A stretch of 64,000 bases of DNA, taken from positions 1 to 64,000 of the forward strand of contig CACIRJ010000003.1 in assembly GCA_902588975.1 (NCBI GenBank), in the 5' to 3' direction. Of this stretch, positions 50,425 to 59,474 are shown piece by piece; within the stretch, counting starts at the first letter, position 1, and the number at the start of each line of letters is the position of its first letter. The notes under the pieces are model-generated. The model was given only the letters and a program-made list of their open reading frames with translations, was not told the DNA's origin and ran no database searches. The stretch is from an uncultured Pelagibacteraceae bacterium. GTDB taxonomy: Bacteria > Pseudomonadota > Alphaproteobacteria > Pelagibacterales > Pelagibacteraceae. The position numbers and the translations under genes were made by a program.

Positions 50425-51750
50425 ATGAAAAAAAATAATAAAACATTTCCAAGACAATCTTGGACTTTCGATGAGTATACAAATTCTGAAATAAGAAGAG
50501 CAGCTGAAACAGGAATTTATGATATAAGAGGAGGTGGATCTAAAAGAAGACTTCCTCATTTTGATGATCTTTTATTTTTAGGTGCGTCAATGTCCAGATA
50601 TCCTTTGGAGGGCTATCGAGAAAAATGCACGACTAATGTAACCTTGGGAACGAGGTATGCAAAAAAACCTTTAGAACTTGATATACCAATAACAATTGCG
50701 GGAATGAGTTTTGGCGCATTATCTGGATCTGCTAAAGAAGCATTGGGTAGAGGAGCTAGTATTGCAGGCACATCAACAACAACAGGTGATGGAGGTATGA
50801 CACCTGAAGAAAGAGGACAATCAAAAAATTTAGTTTACCAACTTTTACCTTCTAGATATGGAATGAATCCTAATGATTTAAGAAAAGCAGATGCAATAGA
50901 AGTTGTTATTGGACAAGGTGCAAAGCCTGGTGGAGGTGGAATGCTTCTAGGTCAAAAAATTAGTGATCGTGTTGCAGAAATGAGAACTTTACCAAAAGGA
51001 GTTGATCAACGTTCTGCATGTAGACATCCAGACTGGACTGGACCTGATGATTTGAAGATCAAAATATTGGAATTAAGAGAAATTACTAAATGGAAAGTCC
51101 CAATATTTGTGAAAATTGCAGGAGCTAGACCTTATTATGATACAGCATTAGCAATTAAAGCTGGCGCTGATGTAGTTGTTTTAGATGGTATGCAAGGAGG
51201 AACTGCAGCGACACAAGAAGTGTTTATTGAAAATGTAGGTCAACCAACATTGGGATGTATAAGACCAGCCGTTGATGCTCTACAAGATCTAGATATGCAT
51301 AGAAAAGTTCAATTAATTATTTCTGGTGGGATCAGAAATGGAGCAGATGTAGCTAAAGCTTTGGCCCTTGGAGCTGATGCAGTTTCAATAGGTAGTGCAG
51401 CAATGATTGCTATCGGAGATAATGATCCTAAATGGGAAAAAGATTACAATAAACTTGGAACTACTGCTGGCGCATACGATGATTGGCATGAAGGAAATGA
51501 TCCTGCAGGTATTTCAACCCAAGATCCAAAATTAATGAAAAGATTAGATCCAATAAAAGCTGGAAAAAAACTTTCAAACTATTTAAAGGTAATGACATTA
51601 GAAGCTCAAACACTTGCAAGAGCATGTGGTAAAAACAGCTTACATAATTTAGAACCAGAAGATATGTGCGCTTTAACGGTTGAAGCTGCAGCCATGGCTA
51701 GAGTTCCTTTAGCTGGTACTTCTTGGATACCAGGTATAAATAATAAATAA
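50425..51750 (+). CDS. glxD: GlxD/MgsC-like FMN glutamate synthase-domain protein lacking cluster cysteines
   Basis: A 441-aa paralogue of MgsC with intact FMN-barrel segments GMSFGALSGSAKEALGRGA and ISGGIRNGADVAKALALGADAVSIGS. Where MgsC has AGHCYHCHTGRCPVGVATQ, this protein reads AGAYDDWHEGNDPAGISTQ, so C370/C373/C378 are replaced by Y351/W354/D359 and a [3Fe-4S] cluster cannot be bound in the usual way. I recall similar cysteine-less sequences in rhizobial GlxD. The physiological reaction is not established. Confidence 0.8.
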   Translation: MKKNNKTFPRQSWTFDEYTNSEIRRAAETGIYDIRGGGSKRRLPHFDDLLFLGASMSRYPLEGYREKCTTNVTLGTRYAKKPLELDIPITIAGMSFGALSGSAKEALGRGASIAGTSTTTGDGGMTPEERGQSKNLVYQLLPSRYGMNPNDLRKADAIEVVIGQGAKPGGGGMLLGQKISDRVAEMRTLPKGVDQRSACRHPDWTGPDDLKIKILELREITKWKVPIFVKIAGARPYYDTALAIKAGADVVVLDGMQGGTAATQEVFIENVGQPTLGCIRPAVDALQDLDMHRKVQLIISGGIRNGADVAKALALGADAVSIGSAAMIAIGDNDPKWEKDYNKLGTTAGAYDDWHEGNDPAGISTQDPKLMKRLDPIKAGKKLSNYLKVMTLEAQTLARACGKNSLHNLEPEDMCALTVEAAAMARVPLAGTSWIPGINNK

Positions 51751-51787
51751 ATATTGATAGTAAGTAATTTAATTAATACTATATCTA

Positions 51788-53113
51788 ATGCCTAAAAATT
51801 TATCTCAGATAGCTAGATCTAAAAAAATTAAATATTTTCTAATCAGTTTTGTTGATTTGTTTGGAGTATTGAGATCAAAATTAGTGCCAGCACAGGCAAT
51901 TGCTGAAATGCAAAAAAATGGAGCTGGTTTTGCAGGATTTGCAACATGGCTAGACATGTCACCAGCAGATAGTGATATGTTTGCAATACCAGATCCAAAT
52001 AGTTTAATTCAATTACCATGGAACAAAGAGATTGGATGGTTAGCTTCAGATTTATATATGGATGGTGGACCTGTAGATGCGTCTCCAAGAGTAATGTTAA
52101 AAAATCAGATAAAAAAATTGAGTGAAAAAAAACTTCAAATGAAGTCTGGTGTTGAGTGTGAATATTTTTTAATTTCTGAGGATGGATCGTCTATTGCAGA
52201 TCCTAGAGATATCCAATCAAAACCTTGTTATGATCAATCAGCTTTGATGAGAAGATATGATTTAATTAAAGAGATATGTGACAGTATGATTGAGTTAGGA
52301 TGGAAACCATATCAAAATGACCATGAAGATGCTAATGGTCAATTTGAAATGAATTGGGATTACTCTGACAGTTTAATAACTGCAGATAGGCATGTTTTTT
52401 TCAAATTCATGGTAAAAAATTTAGCTGAAAAACACGGTCTGAGAGCTACATTTATGCCAAAACCATTCAATAATTTAACTGGTAATGGTTGCCATGCGCA
52501 TGTTTCTGTTTGGGGTAAAGGAAAAAATCAATTTTTAGATAAAAAGGATAGATTGGGTTTAAGCAAAATGGCTTACAATTTTCTAGGCGGGGTGATAAAG
52601 AATGCTCAACCTTTATCAGCTTTTTTTAATCCGACTATTAACAGTTACAGAAGAATAAATGCTCCACCAACAAAATCAGGAGCTACTTGGTCTCCAAGCA
52701 GCATATCTTATACAGGAAATAACAGAACACATATGATTAGAATTCCTGACCCAGGAAGATTTGAACTTAGATTAATGGATGGATCAGCTAACCCATATTT
52801 ATTACAAGCTGGAGTTCTTGCGGCTGGTTTGGAAGGTATAAATAAAAAAATAAATCCAGGTAAACCTTTATTCTGTAATATGTATACAGATTATAAAAAA
52901 TACCCAAACTTGCCTAAACTTCCTAATAACGTTTCTGAGGCATTAAATATGTTAAGTGGTAGCAAAGTCCTTAATAAAGCATTTGGAAAAAAAGTTATTG
53001 ATAGTTATTTAAAATTAAAAAGTAACGAAATAGATAATTTCAATAAACAAGAAGTCTTTGATAAGAAAAAATCAGTTACTAAATGGGAAAAAGATAACAC
53101 TTTAGATTGTTAG
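51788..53113 (+). CDS. glnT: Glutamine synthetase-family protein, GlnT-type, second copy
   Basis: A 441-aa GlnA-superfamily ligase. SGVECEYFLIS, QNDHEDANGQFEMNW, GNGCHAHVSVWGKGK and FELRLMDGSANPYLLQAG carry the metal, glutamate and ATP residues. It is clearly diverged from the copy at 41814 (489 aa). Its position after glxBCD matches glxBCD-glnT of rhizobia. It may be a glutamine synthetase isozyme or an amine-gamma-glutamate ligase for another amine. Confidence 0.78.
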   Translation: MPKNLSQIARSKKIKYFLISFVDLFGVLRSKLVPAQAIAEMQKNGAGFAGFATWLDMSPADSDMFAIPDPNSLIQLPWNKEIGWLASDLYMDGGPVDASPRVMLKNQIKKLSEKKLQMKSGVECEYFLISEDGSSIADPRDIQSKPCYDQSALMRRYDLIKEICDSMIELGWKPYQNDHEDANGQFEMNWDYSDSLITADRHVFFKFMVKNLAEKHGLRATFMPKPFNNLTGNGCHAHVSVWGKGKNQFLDKKDRLGLSKMAYNFLGGVIKNAQPLSAFFNPTINSYRRINAPPTKSGATWSPSSISYTGNNRTHMIRIPDPGRFELRLMDGSANPYLLQAGVLAAGLEGINKKINPGKPLFCNMYTDYKKYPNLPKLPNNVSEALNMLSGSKVLNKAFGKKVIDSYLKLKSNEIDNFNKQEVFDKKKSVTKWEKDNTLDC

Positions 53114-53115
53114 AA

Positions 53116-54246
53116 ATGAATTTAAATAATATTTCTAAATGGAAATATTCTAATTTTCTAATTAATAAATCTTATAACTTTGATCGTAAAAGAATTCTAA
53201 AACTTATACCTTCTAACTTGCTATTGAGTTCAAATAAAACTATATCGAACTGGAAAAATTACAAGAAAACACCTCTATTAAAATTAGAGAAACTAAACCG
53301 GAATTTAAAACTTAATAATATTTTTTACAAAGATGAGTCGAAAAGATTTCATTTAAAATCATTTAAAGCTTTAGGTGGGGCATATGCTGTAGAAAAAATA
53401 TCTAAAGGGAAAAAAAATATTATAATATCATCTGCAACAGCTGGAAATCATGGTAGATCAGTTGCGTGGGGTGCTCAAAGATTAGGTTTACAATGTAAAA
53501 TTTTTGTTAGTCAATATGTAAGTGAAGCTAGAATAAAAGAAATTGAAAAATTTGGAGCTGATGTAATTAGAGTTAGGGGTAACTACGAAAATTCATTAAA
53601 TGAATGTAAAAAATTATCAAAAAAGAATAATTGGATTATTGTTCAAGATGTATCTACTAAGAATTATAGTCATGTCCCCTTGTTAACTATGGCTGGATAT
53701 TCAATTATGATTAAAGAAATTTCAAAACAAACTGCGCATTATATTACACATATATTCCTTCAAGCAGGCGTTGGTGGAATGGCAGCAGGTGTAGTAGCAG
53801 GAGTTGCAAAATATTTTAAGAGAATTCCTAAAATAATAATAGTTGAACCGGATGGAGCTGATTGCGTACTGCAAAGCATAAAAAGTAAAAAATTAAAAAA
53901 AATTAAAATAAAAAAAGAAAGTATAATGGGCGGAATGTCATGTAATGAAATGTCTTTAATACCTTGGCATGTATTAAAGAAAGCTAGTGATTGTTGTGTT
54001 ACTGTAAATGACTCAAAAGTTCCTAAAACTGTTGCAATGCTTAAAGACAAGAAACTGAGCAAAAGATCAATAATAGGTGGTGAATGTGCTACACCAGGAA
54101 TTATCAGTCTTATTAGTCTCTGTAATAATCCTAAAACAAAGAAATTAATAAATCTTAACGAAAAATCTAATGTTTTAGTTATTGGATGCGAAGGTAATGC
54201 AGATGTAAAACTTTACAAACAATTGCTATCTAAAGGCAGAAAGTAA
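53116..54246 (+). CDS. PLP-dependent lyase, diaminopropionate ammonia-lyase-like
   Basis: 376 aa from ATG 53116; the track's TTG start (53107) adds three residues and overlaps glnT. It belongs to the fold-type II tryptophan synthase beta superfamily: KDESKRFHLKSFKALGGAYAV contains the PLP lysine, ATAGNHGRSVAWGAQRLG the substrate loop, and VGGMAAGVVAGVAKYF the phosphate cup. The overall pattern is closest to DpaL (2,3-diaminopropionate ammonia-lyase); threonine dehydratase is the alternative. It follows glnT directly, suggesting it releases ammonia in the same pathway. Confidence 0.78.
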   Translation: MNLNNISKWKYSNFLINKSYNFDRKRILKLIPSNLLLSSNKTISNWKNYKKTPLLKLEKLNRNLKLNNIFYKDESKRFHLKSFKALGGAYAVEKISKGKKNIIISSATAGNHGRSVAWGAQRLGLQCKIFVSQYVSEARIKEIEKFGADVIRVRGNYENSLNECKKLSKKNNWIIVQDVSTKNYSHVPLLTMAGYSIMIKEISKQTAHYITHIFLQAGVGGMAAGVVAGVAKYFKRIPKIIIVEPDGADCVLQSIKSKKLKKIKIKKESIMGGMSCNEMSLIPWHVLKKASDCCVTVNDSKVPKTVAMLKDKKLSKRSIIGGECATPGIISLISLCNNPKTKKLINLNEKSNVLVIGCEGNADVKLYKQLLSKGRK

Positions 54247-54251
54247 ATTAT

Positions 54252-55670
54252 ATGTCAAAAAAAGCTGTTGTTTGGATAAGAGACGATTTTAGAATAAAAA
54301 ATAATTCTGCATTATCTTATGCAACAAATAATTACGATACTGTCACAGCATTATATATTTATAATAAGGAAAACTTTGATGATGTTAGAGAGGCACAAAA
54401 ATGGTGGGTAAGTAAATCATTAATAAATTTTAAAGATGAATTAATTAAATACAACATTGAATTAGAATTAGTATTTTCTGATGAGATAACTTTTTTTAGT
54501 AAAATCAAAGATAAACAAGAAATTTCTGTATTTTGGAATAAAATATATGAGCCATCTCAATTAAAGTTAGATAATGATCTCATTAAAATTTTCGAAAAAA
54601 ATAAAATACTCTCAAAATGCTTTAAAGGAAATGTTCTTAATGAATATAATAATGTTACAAAAGATGATGGAAGCCCTTATAAAGTTTATAGTCCATTTTG
54701 GAGAGTTGCAGAGCAAATTTACTTAGATAGTATCCCAAATAAATCATTAAATGTAAAAAAAGTTAAGAGCAAAATAAAATTATTCAAAAATAGTAATGTT
54801 CCAGATCAAATTTTACCAAAGAAAAATTGGTATAAAAAATTTGAAAAATATTGGGATCCAACAGAAAAACAATCCGAAAAATATTTAAACGATTTTGTCG
54901 AAAGTAGAATGTTGAAATATGGTGTTGATAGAGATTATCCAGCTATAAATGGTTCGTCAAAACTTTCACCATTTATAAGAAATGGACAAATACACGTAAG
55001 TAATATTTGGGACAAATGTTATAAATATAAATCAAAAAATGTTAGTGTTAAAAAATATCTTAATGAATTAGGATGGAGAGAATTTTCTCATAGTTTGATT
55101 AATTACTTCCCTCAAATGCTAAAAGGTAATTTAAGAAAAGAATTTGATAAATTTCCATGGGATAAAAATGCAAAAAATTTGAAAGCTTGGAAAAAAGGTA
55201 TGACTGGATACCCAATTGTTGATGCCGGGATGAGACAACTTTATGAAACAGGTTGGATGCATAATAGAATTAGAATGGTAGTTGGTTCTTTTCTTGTAAA
55301 ACATTTAAGAATTAATTGGAAAGAGGGTGAAAAACATTTTAGAAATTGTTTGCTAGATTTTAATGAAGCAAACAATGTTGCACAATGGCAATGGGTTGCT
55401 GGTTGTGGTGCAGATGCAGCACCTTATTTTAGAATTTTTAATCCTATATTGCAGGGTGAAAAATTTGATAAACAAGGTTTGTATGTAAAAAAATGGGTAC
55501 CTGAATTAGAGAGAGTTCCAAGTAAATTTATTCATAAACCATGGGAAATGGAAATAAAATATCAAGATGCTATAAAAACTAAAATTGGTTCTGATTACCC
55601 TTCTCCAATAGTTGTACATGAAGAAGCCAGAAATGCAGCTCTCAAAGCATTTCAAACTTTAAAAAATTAA
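54252..55670 (+). CDS. phrB: Deoxyribodipyrimidine photolyase (cryptochrome/photolyase family)
   Basis: A 472-aa flavoprotein that repairs UV-induced pyrimidine dimers with blue light. The N-terminal antenna domain begins AVVWIRDDFRIKNNSALSYA; FAD-binding segments are GMRQLYETGWMHNRIRMVVG and DFNEANNVAQWQWVAGCGAD, with the electron-transfer tryptophans in WQWVAG. Length is normal. It is useful for a surface-ocean organism. Its stop overlaps the convergent yjbQ gene by 4 nt. Confidence 0.93.
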   Translation: MSKKAVVWIRDDFRIKNNSALSYATNNYDTVTALYIYNKENFDDVREAQKWWVSKSLINFKDELIKYNIELELVFSDEITFFSKIKDKQEISVFWNKIYEPSQLKLDNDLIKIFEKNKILSKCFKGNVLNEYNNVTKDDGSPYKVYSPFWRVAEQIYLDSIPNKSLNVKKVKSKIKLFKNSNVPDQILPKKNWYKKFEKYWDPTEKQSEKYLNDFVESRMLKYGVDRDYPAINGSSKLSPFIRNGQIHVSNIWDKCYKYKSKNVSVKKYLNELGWREFSHSLINYFPQMLKGNLRKEFDKFPWDKNAKNLKAWKKGMTGYPIVDAGMRQLYETGWMHNRIRMVVGSFLVKHLRINWKEGEKHFRNCLLDFNEANNVAQWQWVAGCGADAAPYFRIFNPILQGEKFDKQGLYVKKWVPELERVPSKFIHKPWEMEIKYQDAIKTKIGSDYPSPIVVHEEARNAALKAFQTLKN

Positions 55671-56086
55671 TCTCCAATAAAATGATGAATAATCAGCCTT
55701 TTTGTAGAAGCTAACCTATGTTCAAAAAGGTAAATTCCTTGCCAAGTTCCTAACAAAAGTTGTTTATTTTTTATACTGAGGGATATTTGATTGTTAGTTA
55801 AAGCTGACTTTATATGAGCTGGCATATCGTCCTTACCTTCTATTGTATGAATATATAATTTATTATCCATTGGAGCAATTTTATCAAAATAATTTATTAA
55901 ATCTGATTGAACATCAGGATCAGCATTTTCTTGAACAATTAAAGATGCACTAGTGTGCTGTATGCTTAAATTTAAAATACCATTATTAAAATTATTTTTA
56001 TTTATCCAGTCTATCGTTTGATCGGTAAATTCATATAATTTTTGACCATTTGTTTTAAGTTCAAGATTAAAAAATTCTTGTCTCAT
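55667..56086 (-). CDS. yjbQ: YjbQ/UPF0047 family protein
   Basis: A 139-aa single-domain protein with HTSASLIVQENADPDVQSDL, the HIKSAL and LLLGTWQGIYLFEHR segments that define UPF0047 (YjbQ), reported as a secondary thiamine-phosphate synthase activity. Its ATG overlaps the zapE stop by 4 nt. Confidence 0.92.
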   Translation of the reverse strand: MRQEFFNLELKTNGQKLYEFTDQTIDWINKNNFNNGILNLSIQHTSASLIVQENADPDVQSDLINYFDKIAPMDNKLYIHTIEGKDDMPAHIKSALTNNQISLSIKNKQLLLGTWQGIYLFEHRLASTKRLIIHHFIGD

Positions 56087-57138
56087 AAATTCTTTTTAGA
56101 TGTTAGTTCATATAATCGGCTAATGGTTCGCTTAAATGGTTTTTCCAATAACCTTGATGATGTGAGTTTATCAATATTTTGTTCTGCACTAATGGCCATA
56201 GGTATATTTTGATCATACACGATATCTAAAAAAGTAATAAATCTTTGTTGTTGATTTGAATTTAAATCATTAAACGCTGGTACATTTTCCATAACTATAA
56301 AAAAACAATTTTTTACTATTTTTATATAATCCTCTGATCCTAAATTTTTATCACATACTTCTTTAAAAGTTAATCGAACAATTCCATCATAAAAATTTTT
56401 TAAAATAAATTTTCTTCCTTTAATATTTAAAATCTTTTCTTTTAAAACCTTATCTTTAGTCATCACTCTAAATAATTTGTTTATTTTAAAATTGTTTTCT
56501 TGATTTAAAGGTGAGTAATATCTTTGAGTTTTATTATCTTTGGACTTTCTATAATCATCATCTATATTTAATTCATATTCAAATGATTGCTTTTGCATTA
56601 TTTTTATAAAAGGTTTGAATTGATCTCTTTGCAACCCATCTTTGTACAAATTTTCTATTTTTATATTAGAAGTTACAATAATTTTTAAATCTTCTTTAAA
56701 TATTTCATCAAATAATTTTCCAAGTATCATTGCATCTACTATATTTGTAACTTGAAACTCGTCAAAATATATTAATTTTGCTTTCGATTTTAATTTTTTA
56801 ACAAATTTACTTAATTTATTTTCTTCATTTTTATCTTTGGATTGGTGTACAAAATCGTGAAAGCTTAGCATAAACTCATTGAAGTGAAGTTTTAATTTTT
56901 TACCTTCAACTAAGTCGAAAAAAAAATCTAATATCATAGTTTTGCCGACACCAACGTCTCCATAAAGATAAAAGCCTTTTCTATAATTTTTTTTTGATAA
57001 AATTTTTGAGATAAATGATTTGTAGTTTAATTTATAATATTCTTCTAATGTTTTTATGAGTTTTATCTGATGAGAATTAACATCTAAATTTTTCTTTTTG
57101 CAGTAGAGTTTAAACTCTTTAACAAAACTTTTTTGCAT
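56083..57138 (-). CDS. zapE: Cell division protein ZapE (AFG1-like ATPase)
   Basis: A 351-aa AAA-type ATPase. Walker A GDVGVGKTMILDFFF, Walker B LIYFDEFQVTNIVDAM and the downstream TSNIKIENLYKDGLQR are characteristic of AFG1/ZapE. It is peripheral at the inner membrane and linked to division and stress. It overlaps the cupin gene start by one base. Confidence 0.92.
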   Translation of the reverse strand: MQKSFVKEFKLYCKKKNLDVNSHQIKLIKTLEEYYKLNYKSFISKILSKKNYRKGFYLYGDVGVGKTMILDFFFDLVEGKKLKLHFNEFMLSFHDFVHQSKDKNEENKLSKFVKKLKSKAKLIYFDEFQVTNIVDAMILGKLFDEIFKEDLKIIVTSNIKIENLYKDGLQRDQFKPFIKIMQKQSFEYELNIDDDYRKSKDNKTQRYYSPLNQENNFKINKLFRVMTKDKVLKEKILNIKGRKFILKNFYDGIVRLTFKEVCDKNLGSEDYIKIVKNCFFIVMENVPAFNDLNSNQQQRFITFLDIVYDQNIPMAISAEQNIDKLTSSRLLEKPFKRTISRLYELTSKKNL

Positions 57139-57569
57139 TAATTCTTTTTTGAATTAAAATCGATACCGTATTCTGATCTTGGTCCTTTTCTCAATCCAAA
57201 AGGTCCTGAGATAAAAATTGTCATTGGCCTTTTTCCTGGCTTAAGGTCTACTCTATGATATGCATTGGCTGATCTAAATCCAATATATCCAGGTTTTCTC
57301 CAGAACTTGCCTTTTTTAGTAGTTTCCCAATAACCGCCTCTCAAAATTATTGTAATATAAGGGAATAGATGATTATGAACTCCATCCCCATGATCGTCAT
57401 CCAACATTTCATGAATTAAAATATTAAATGGAAACCATTTTGGTCTATTCCTAAATAATAAATAATATCTATTCATCCATGGTTTAGCTTCATTAAATTT
57501 TGGATGAGATGGACCCCTATCTAAAACTACTTTTTTTCTTCCAATTTTTTCTAAAAATTTTAATAACAT
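57138..57569 (-). CDS. Cupin-domain protein
   Basis: A 143-aa protein. HGDGVHNHLFPYITIILRGG followed by ANAYHRVDL fits the cupin metal motifs (two or three His), and the fold resembles cysteine-dioxygenase-type cupins. No substrate is evident. It is nested between bamB and zapE with one-base overlaps at both ends, so it is co-transcribed with them. Confidence 0.7.
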   Translation of the reverse strand: MLLKFLEKIGRKKVVLDRGPSHPKFNEAKPWMNRYYLLFRNRPKWFPFNILIHEMLDDDHGDGVHNHLFPYITIILRGGYWETTKKGKFWRKPGYIGFRSANAYHRVDLKPGKRPMTIFISGPFGLRKGPRSEYGIDFNSKKN

Positions 57570-58837
57570 TAATTTGATCTTATAATTCCATTATTTTTAA
57601 TTAAAAAAATATTAGCATTATTAATAAATGGTCTCGATATTTTTTCGTTATTAAATTTAATTACCTTTTCAGTTTCAGAATTAGTTAAATTGATAATCAA
57701 AATTCTTCCATTATCGGTAGACAAATAAATTTTATTCTTAGCAATAACAAAACCTACTGGTATAACTTTTTCTCTTTTTTTAAAATTTGAGAAAACATCA
57801 GTTATCCTAATTATATTTCCAGTCTCTGTATCAATGACGAATAAATATCCTTCCTCAGAAATATTAAAAATATAATTTTCAGAAATCGTAGGCTTTAAAC
57901 TGGAATTTACAGTTTGTTTCCATTTTACTATGCCAGTTCTTATGTCAATTGAGAATAACTCATTTTTGTTATTTGAAAAATATATTGTTTCATTATTTAA
58001 AATCATTTCTGAATTTTTTAAACTAAATGCATTTAAGAATATTTCGTTGCTCTGAGTAGGTGTTTGCCAAACTAAACTCCCATCATTAATATTTAATGCC
58101 GTAAGATCACCTAAATTATTAAGTGAATAAACAATGTCATCTTTAATAATTACAGATAATTTTTTTTGAGATTTAATGAATGTGTTTTCTGTTTTAAAAT
58201 TCCATAGTTCATTTCCATCTACTATTGAGAAACATCTAATTACATTATCAAAATCAATAGTAACAAATTTATCATTTTTTATAGCAATATTTGAATTAAA
58301 TGGAGATAAACTGTCCTTCTTCCAGTTTAGTTCCCCATTATCTAAATTTAATGAAAAAATATTTGAAAGAGTATCAGTGGCAATAATTTTATTATCTATA
58401 TAATTAAAATATAATATCGGATTAAGTTTTCTCTCTTTCTTTGAGTAATGATTTGCTTTCCATAAAGTTTCAAATTTTTCGTTAATTCTTAATATCGTTC
58501 CTTTTTTATCAAAATAAATTAGATCATTATTTTCGATAAATAAAATATCTGTATCGATTGAATTAAACTGTTTAATCTTTGAAAATTTAAATGTTTTCTT
58601 TTTTTCAAATGTTGGCTCAAAGTTGATATGTCCATTATTATTTGTATTATTATTTATAAAACTATTATCTTTAACTAATTTAGAAAGATTTATTTGTATA
58701 TTTGGATTTAATTGTTGTTGAATTGGTTTAATTTCTTCAAATAAAATTTTAGAATTAGTTTTTTCTACAGATTTATCACTTTGACCACAACTTGATATTA
58801 AAAGTAAAAAGACGAAATATAATACTATCCTACTCAC
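57569..58837 (-). CDS. bamB: Outer-membrane assembly lipoprotein BamB (PQQ-repeat propeller)
   Basis: A 422-aa lipoprotein: a short signal peptide ends in the lipobox LISSC, and the mature part contains repeated PQQ-like blades such as DGSLVWQTPTQSN, DNGELNWKK and VDGNELWNFKTENT. It supports beta-barrel assembly with BamA. It is preceded by the YfgM-like gene (8-nt overlap), the same order as yfgM-bamB in E. coli. Confidence 0.85.
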   Translation of the reverse strand: MSRIVLYFVFLLLISSCGQSDKSVEKTNSKILFEEIKPIQQQLNPNIQINLSKLVKDNSFINNNTNNNGHINFEPTFEKKKTFKFSKIKQFNSIDTDILFIENNDLIYFDKKGTILRINEKFETLWKANHYSKKERKLNPILYFNYIDNKIIATDTLSNIFSLNLDNGELNWKKDSLSPFNSNIAIKNDKFVTIDFDNVIRCFSIVDGNELWNFKTENTFIKSQKKLSVIIKDDIVYSLNNLGDLTALNINDGSLVWQTPTQSNEIFLNAFSLKNSEMILNNETIYFSNNKNELFSIDIRTGIVKWKQTVNSSLKPTISENYIFNISEEGYLFVIDTETGNIIRITDVFSNFKKREKVIPVGFVIAKNKIYLSTDNGRILIINLTNSETEKVIKFNNEKISRPFINNANIFLIKNNGIIRSN

Positions 58838-59474
58838 TGAAACTAGATCTTAGCCTTTTTTGAGCTTTGGTTTTTATTTTAGAGTTATTATTTTCAAGAT
58901 TAACTATTTGCTCAAAAAATTCTTTTGATTTTTGCATTTGATTTTTTGATAAATAATATTCTGCCATAATATAAAGACTATGTGGTTTCCATATACTCTC
59001 TGCTTTAATTAAAGGATTAAAAATAGCTAACAATTCATTTTCATCTGAAAAATCTGAATTATATAGGCCTTTTTTAAAGATTGTTAGCTCTTTAAACTTT
59101 TTATCCAAACCAATATCATTAATTAAAATATCAAAATAATTGTTAATTTCATCTTTCGAATTTATCAAATCGTTATCTAGCAAAAAATAAAAAGCTAGAG
59201 GAGAATATGTTTTGTCTTTAGCATTAATCACCTCTTTAAGATCTGGGATCACATTATATTTATTATCAGCTTCATATCTTATTACAGCTAAGTCGTATTT
59301 ATCAGCTAATTTTTCTCTTTTGCTAGATTGATATTCTTCAAAAGAAAAGTAGCCAATTAAAGCCAAAATAATTATTACTAATATCGAAACTAAAGAATTT
59401 TTATTATTTATGAAAAAGTTTTTAATTTTTTCATTACGTGTTTGGGTATTTATTATTTCAATCTCTTCATCCAT
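58830..59474 (-). CDS. YfgM-like membrane-anchored TPR protein
   Basis: A 214-aa protein with a single N-terminal TM helix (SLVSILVIIILALIGYFSFEEYQ, about residues 31-53) and a helical periplasmic domain with TPR-like pairs (LYIMAEYYLSKNQMQKSKEFFEQIV). YfgM assists SecYEG-linked periplasmic folding. The coupling to bamB supports the call. Sequence divergence is high, so confidence rests partly on context. Confidence 0.7.
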   Translation of the reverse strand: MDEEIEIINTQTRNEKIKNFFINNKNSLVSILVIIILALIGYFSFEEYQSSKREKLADKYDLAVIRYEADNKYNVIPDLKEVINAKDKTYSPLAFYFLLDNDLINSKDEINNYFDILINDIGLDKKFKELTIFKKGLYNSDFSDENELLAIFNPLIKAESIWKPHSLYIMAEYYLSKNQMQKSKEFFEQIVNLENNNSKIKTKAQKRLRSSFSE

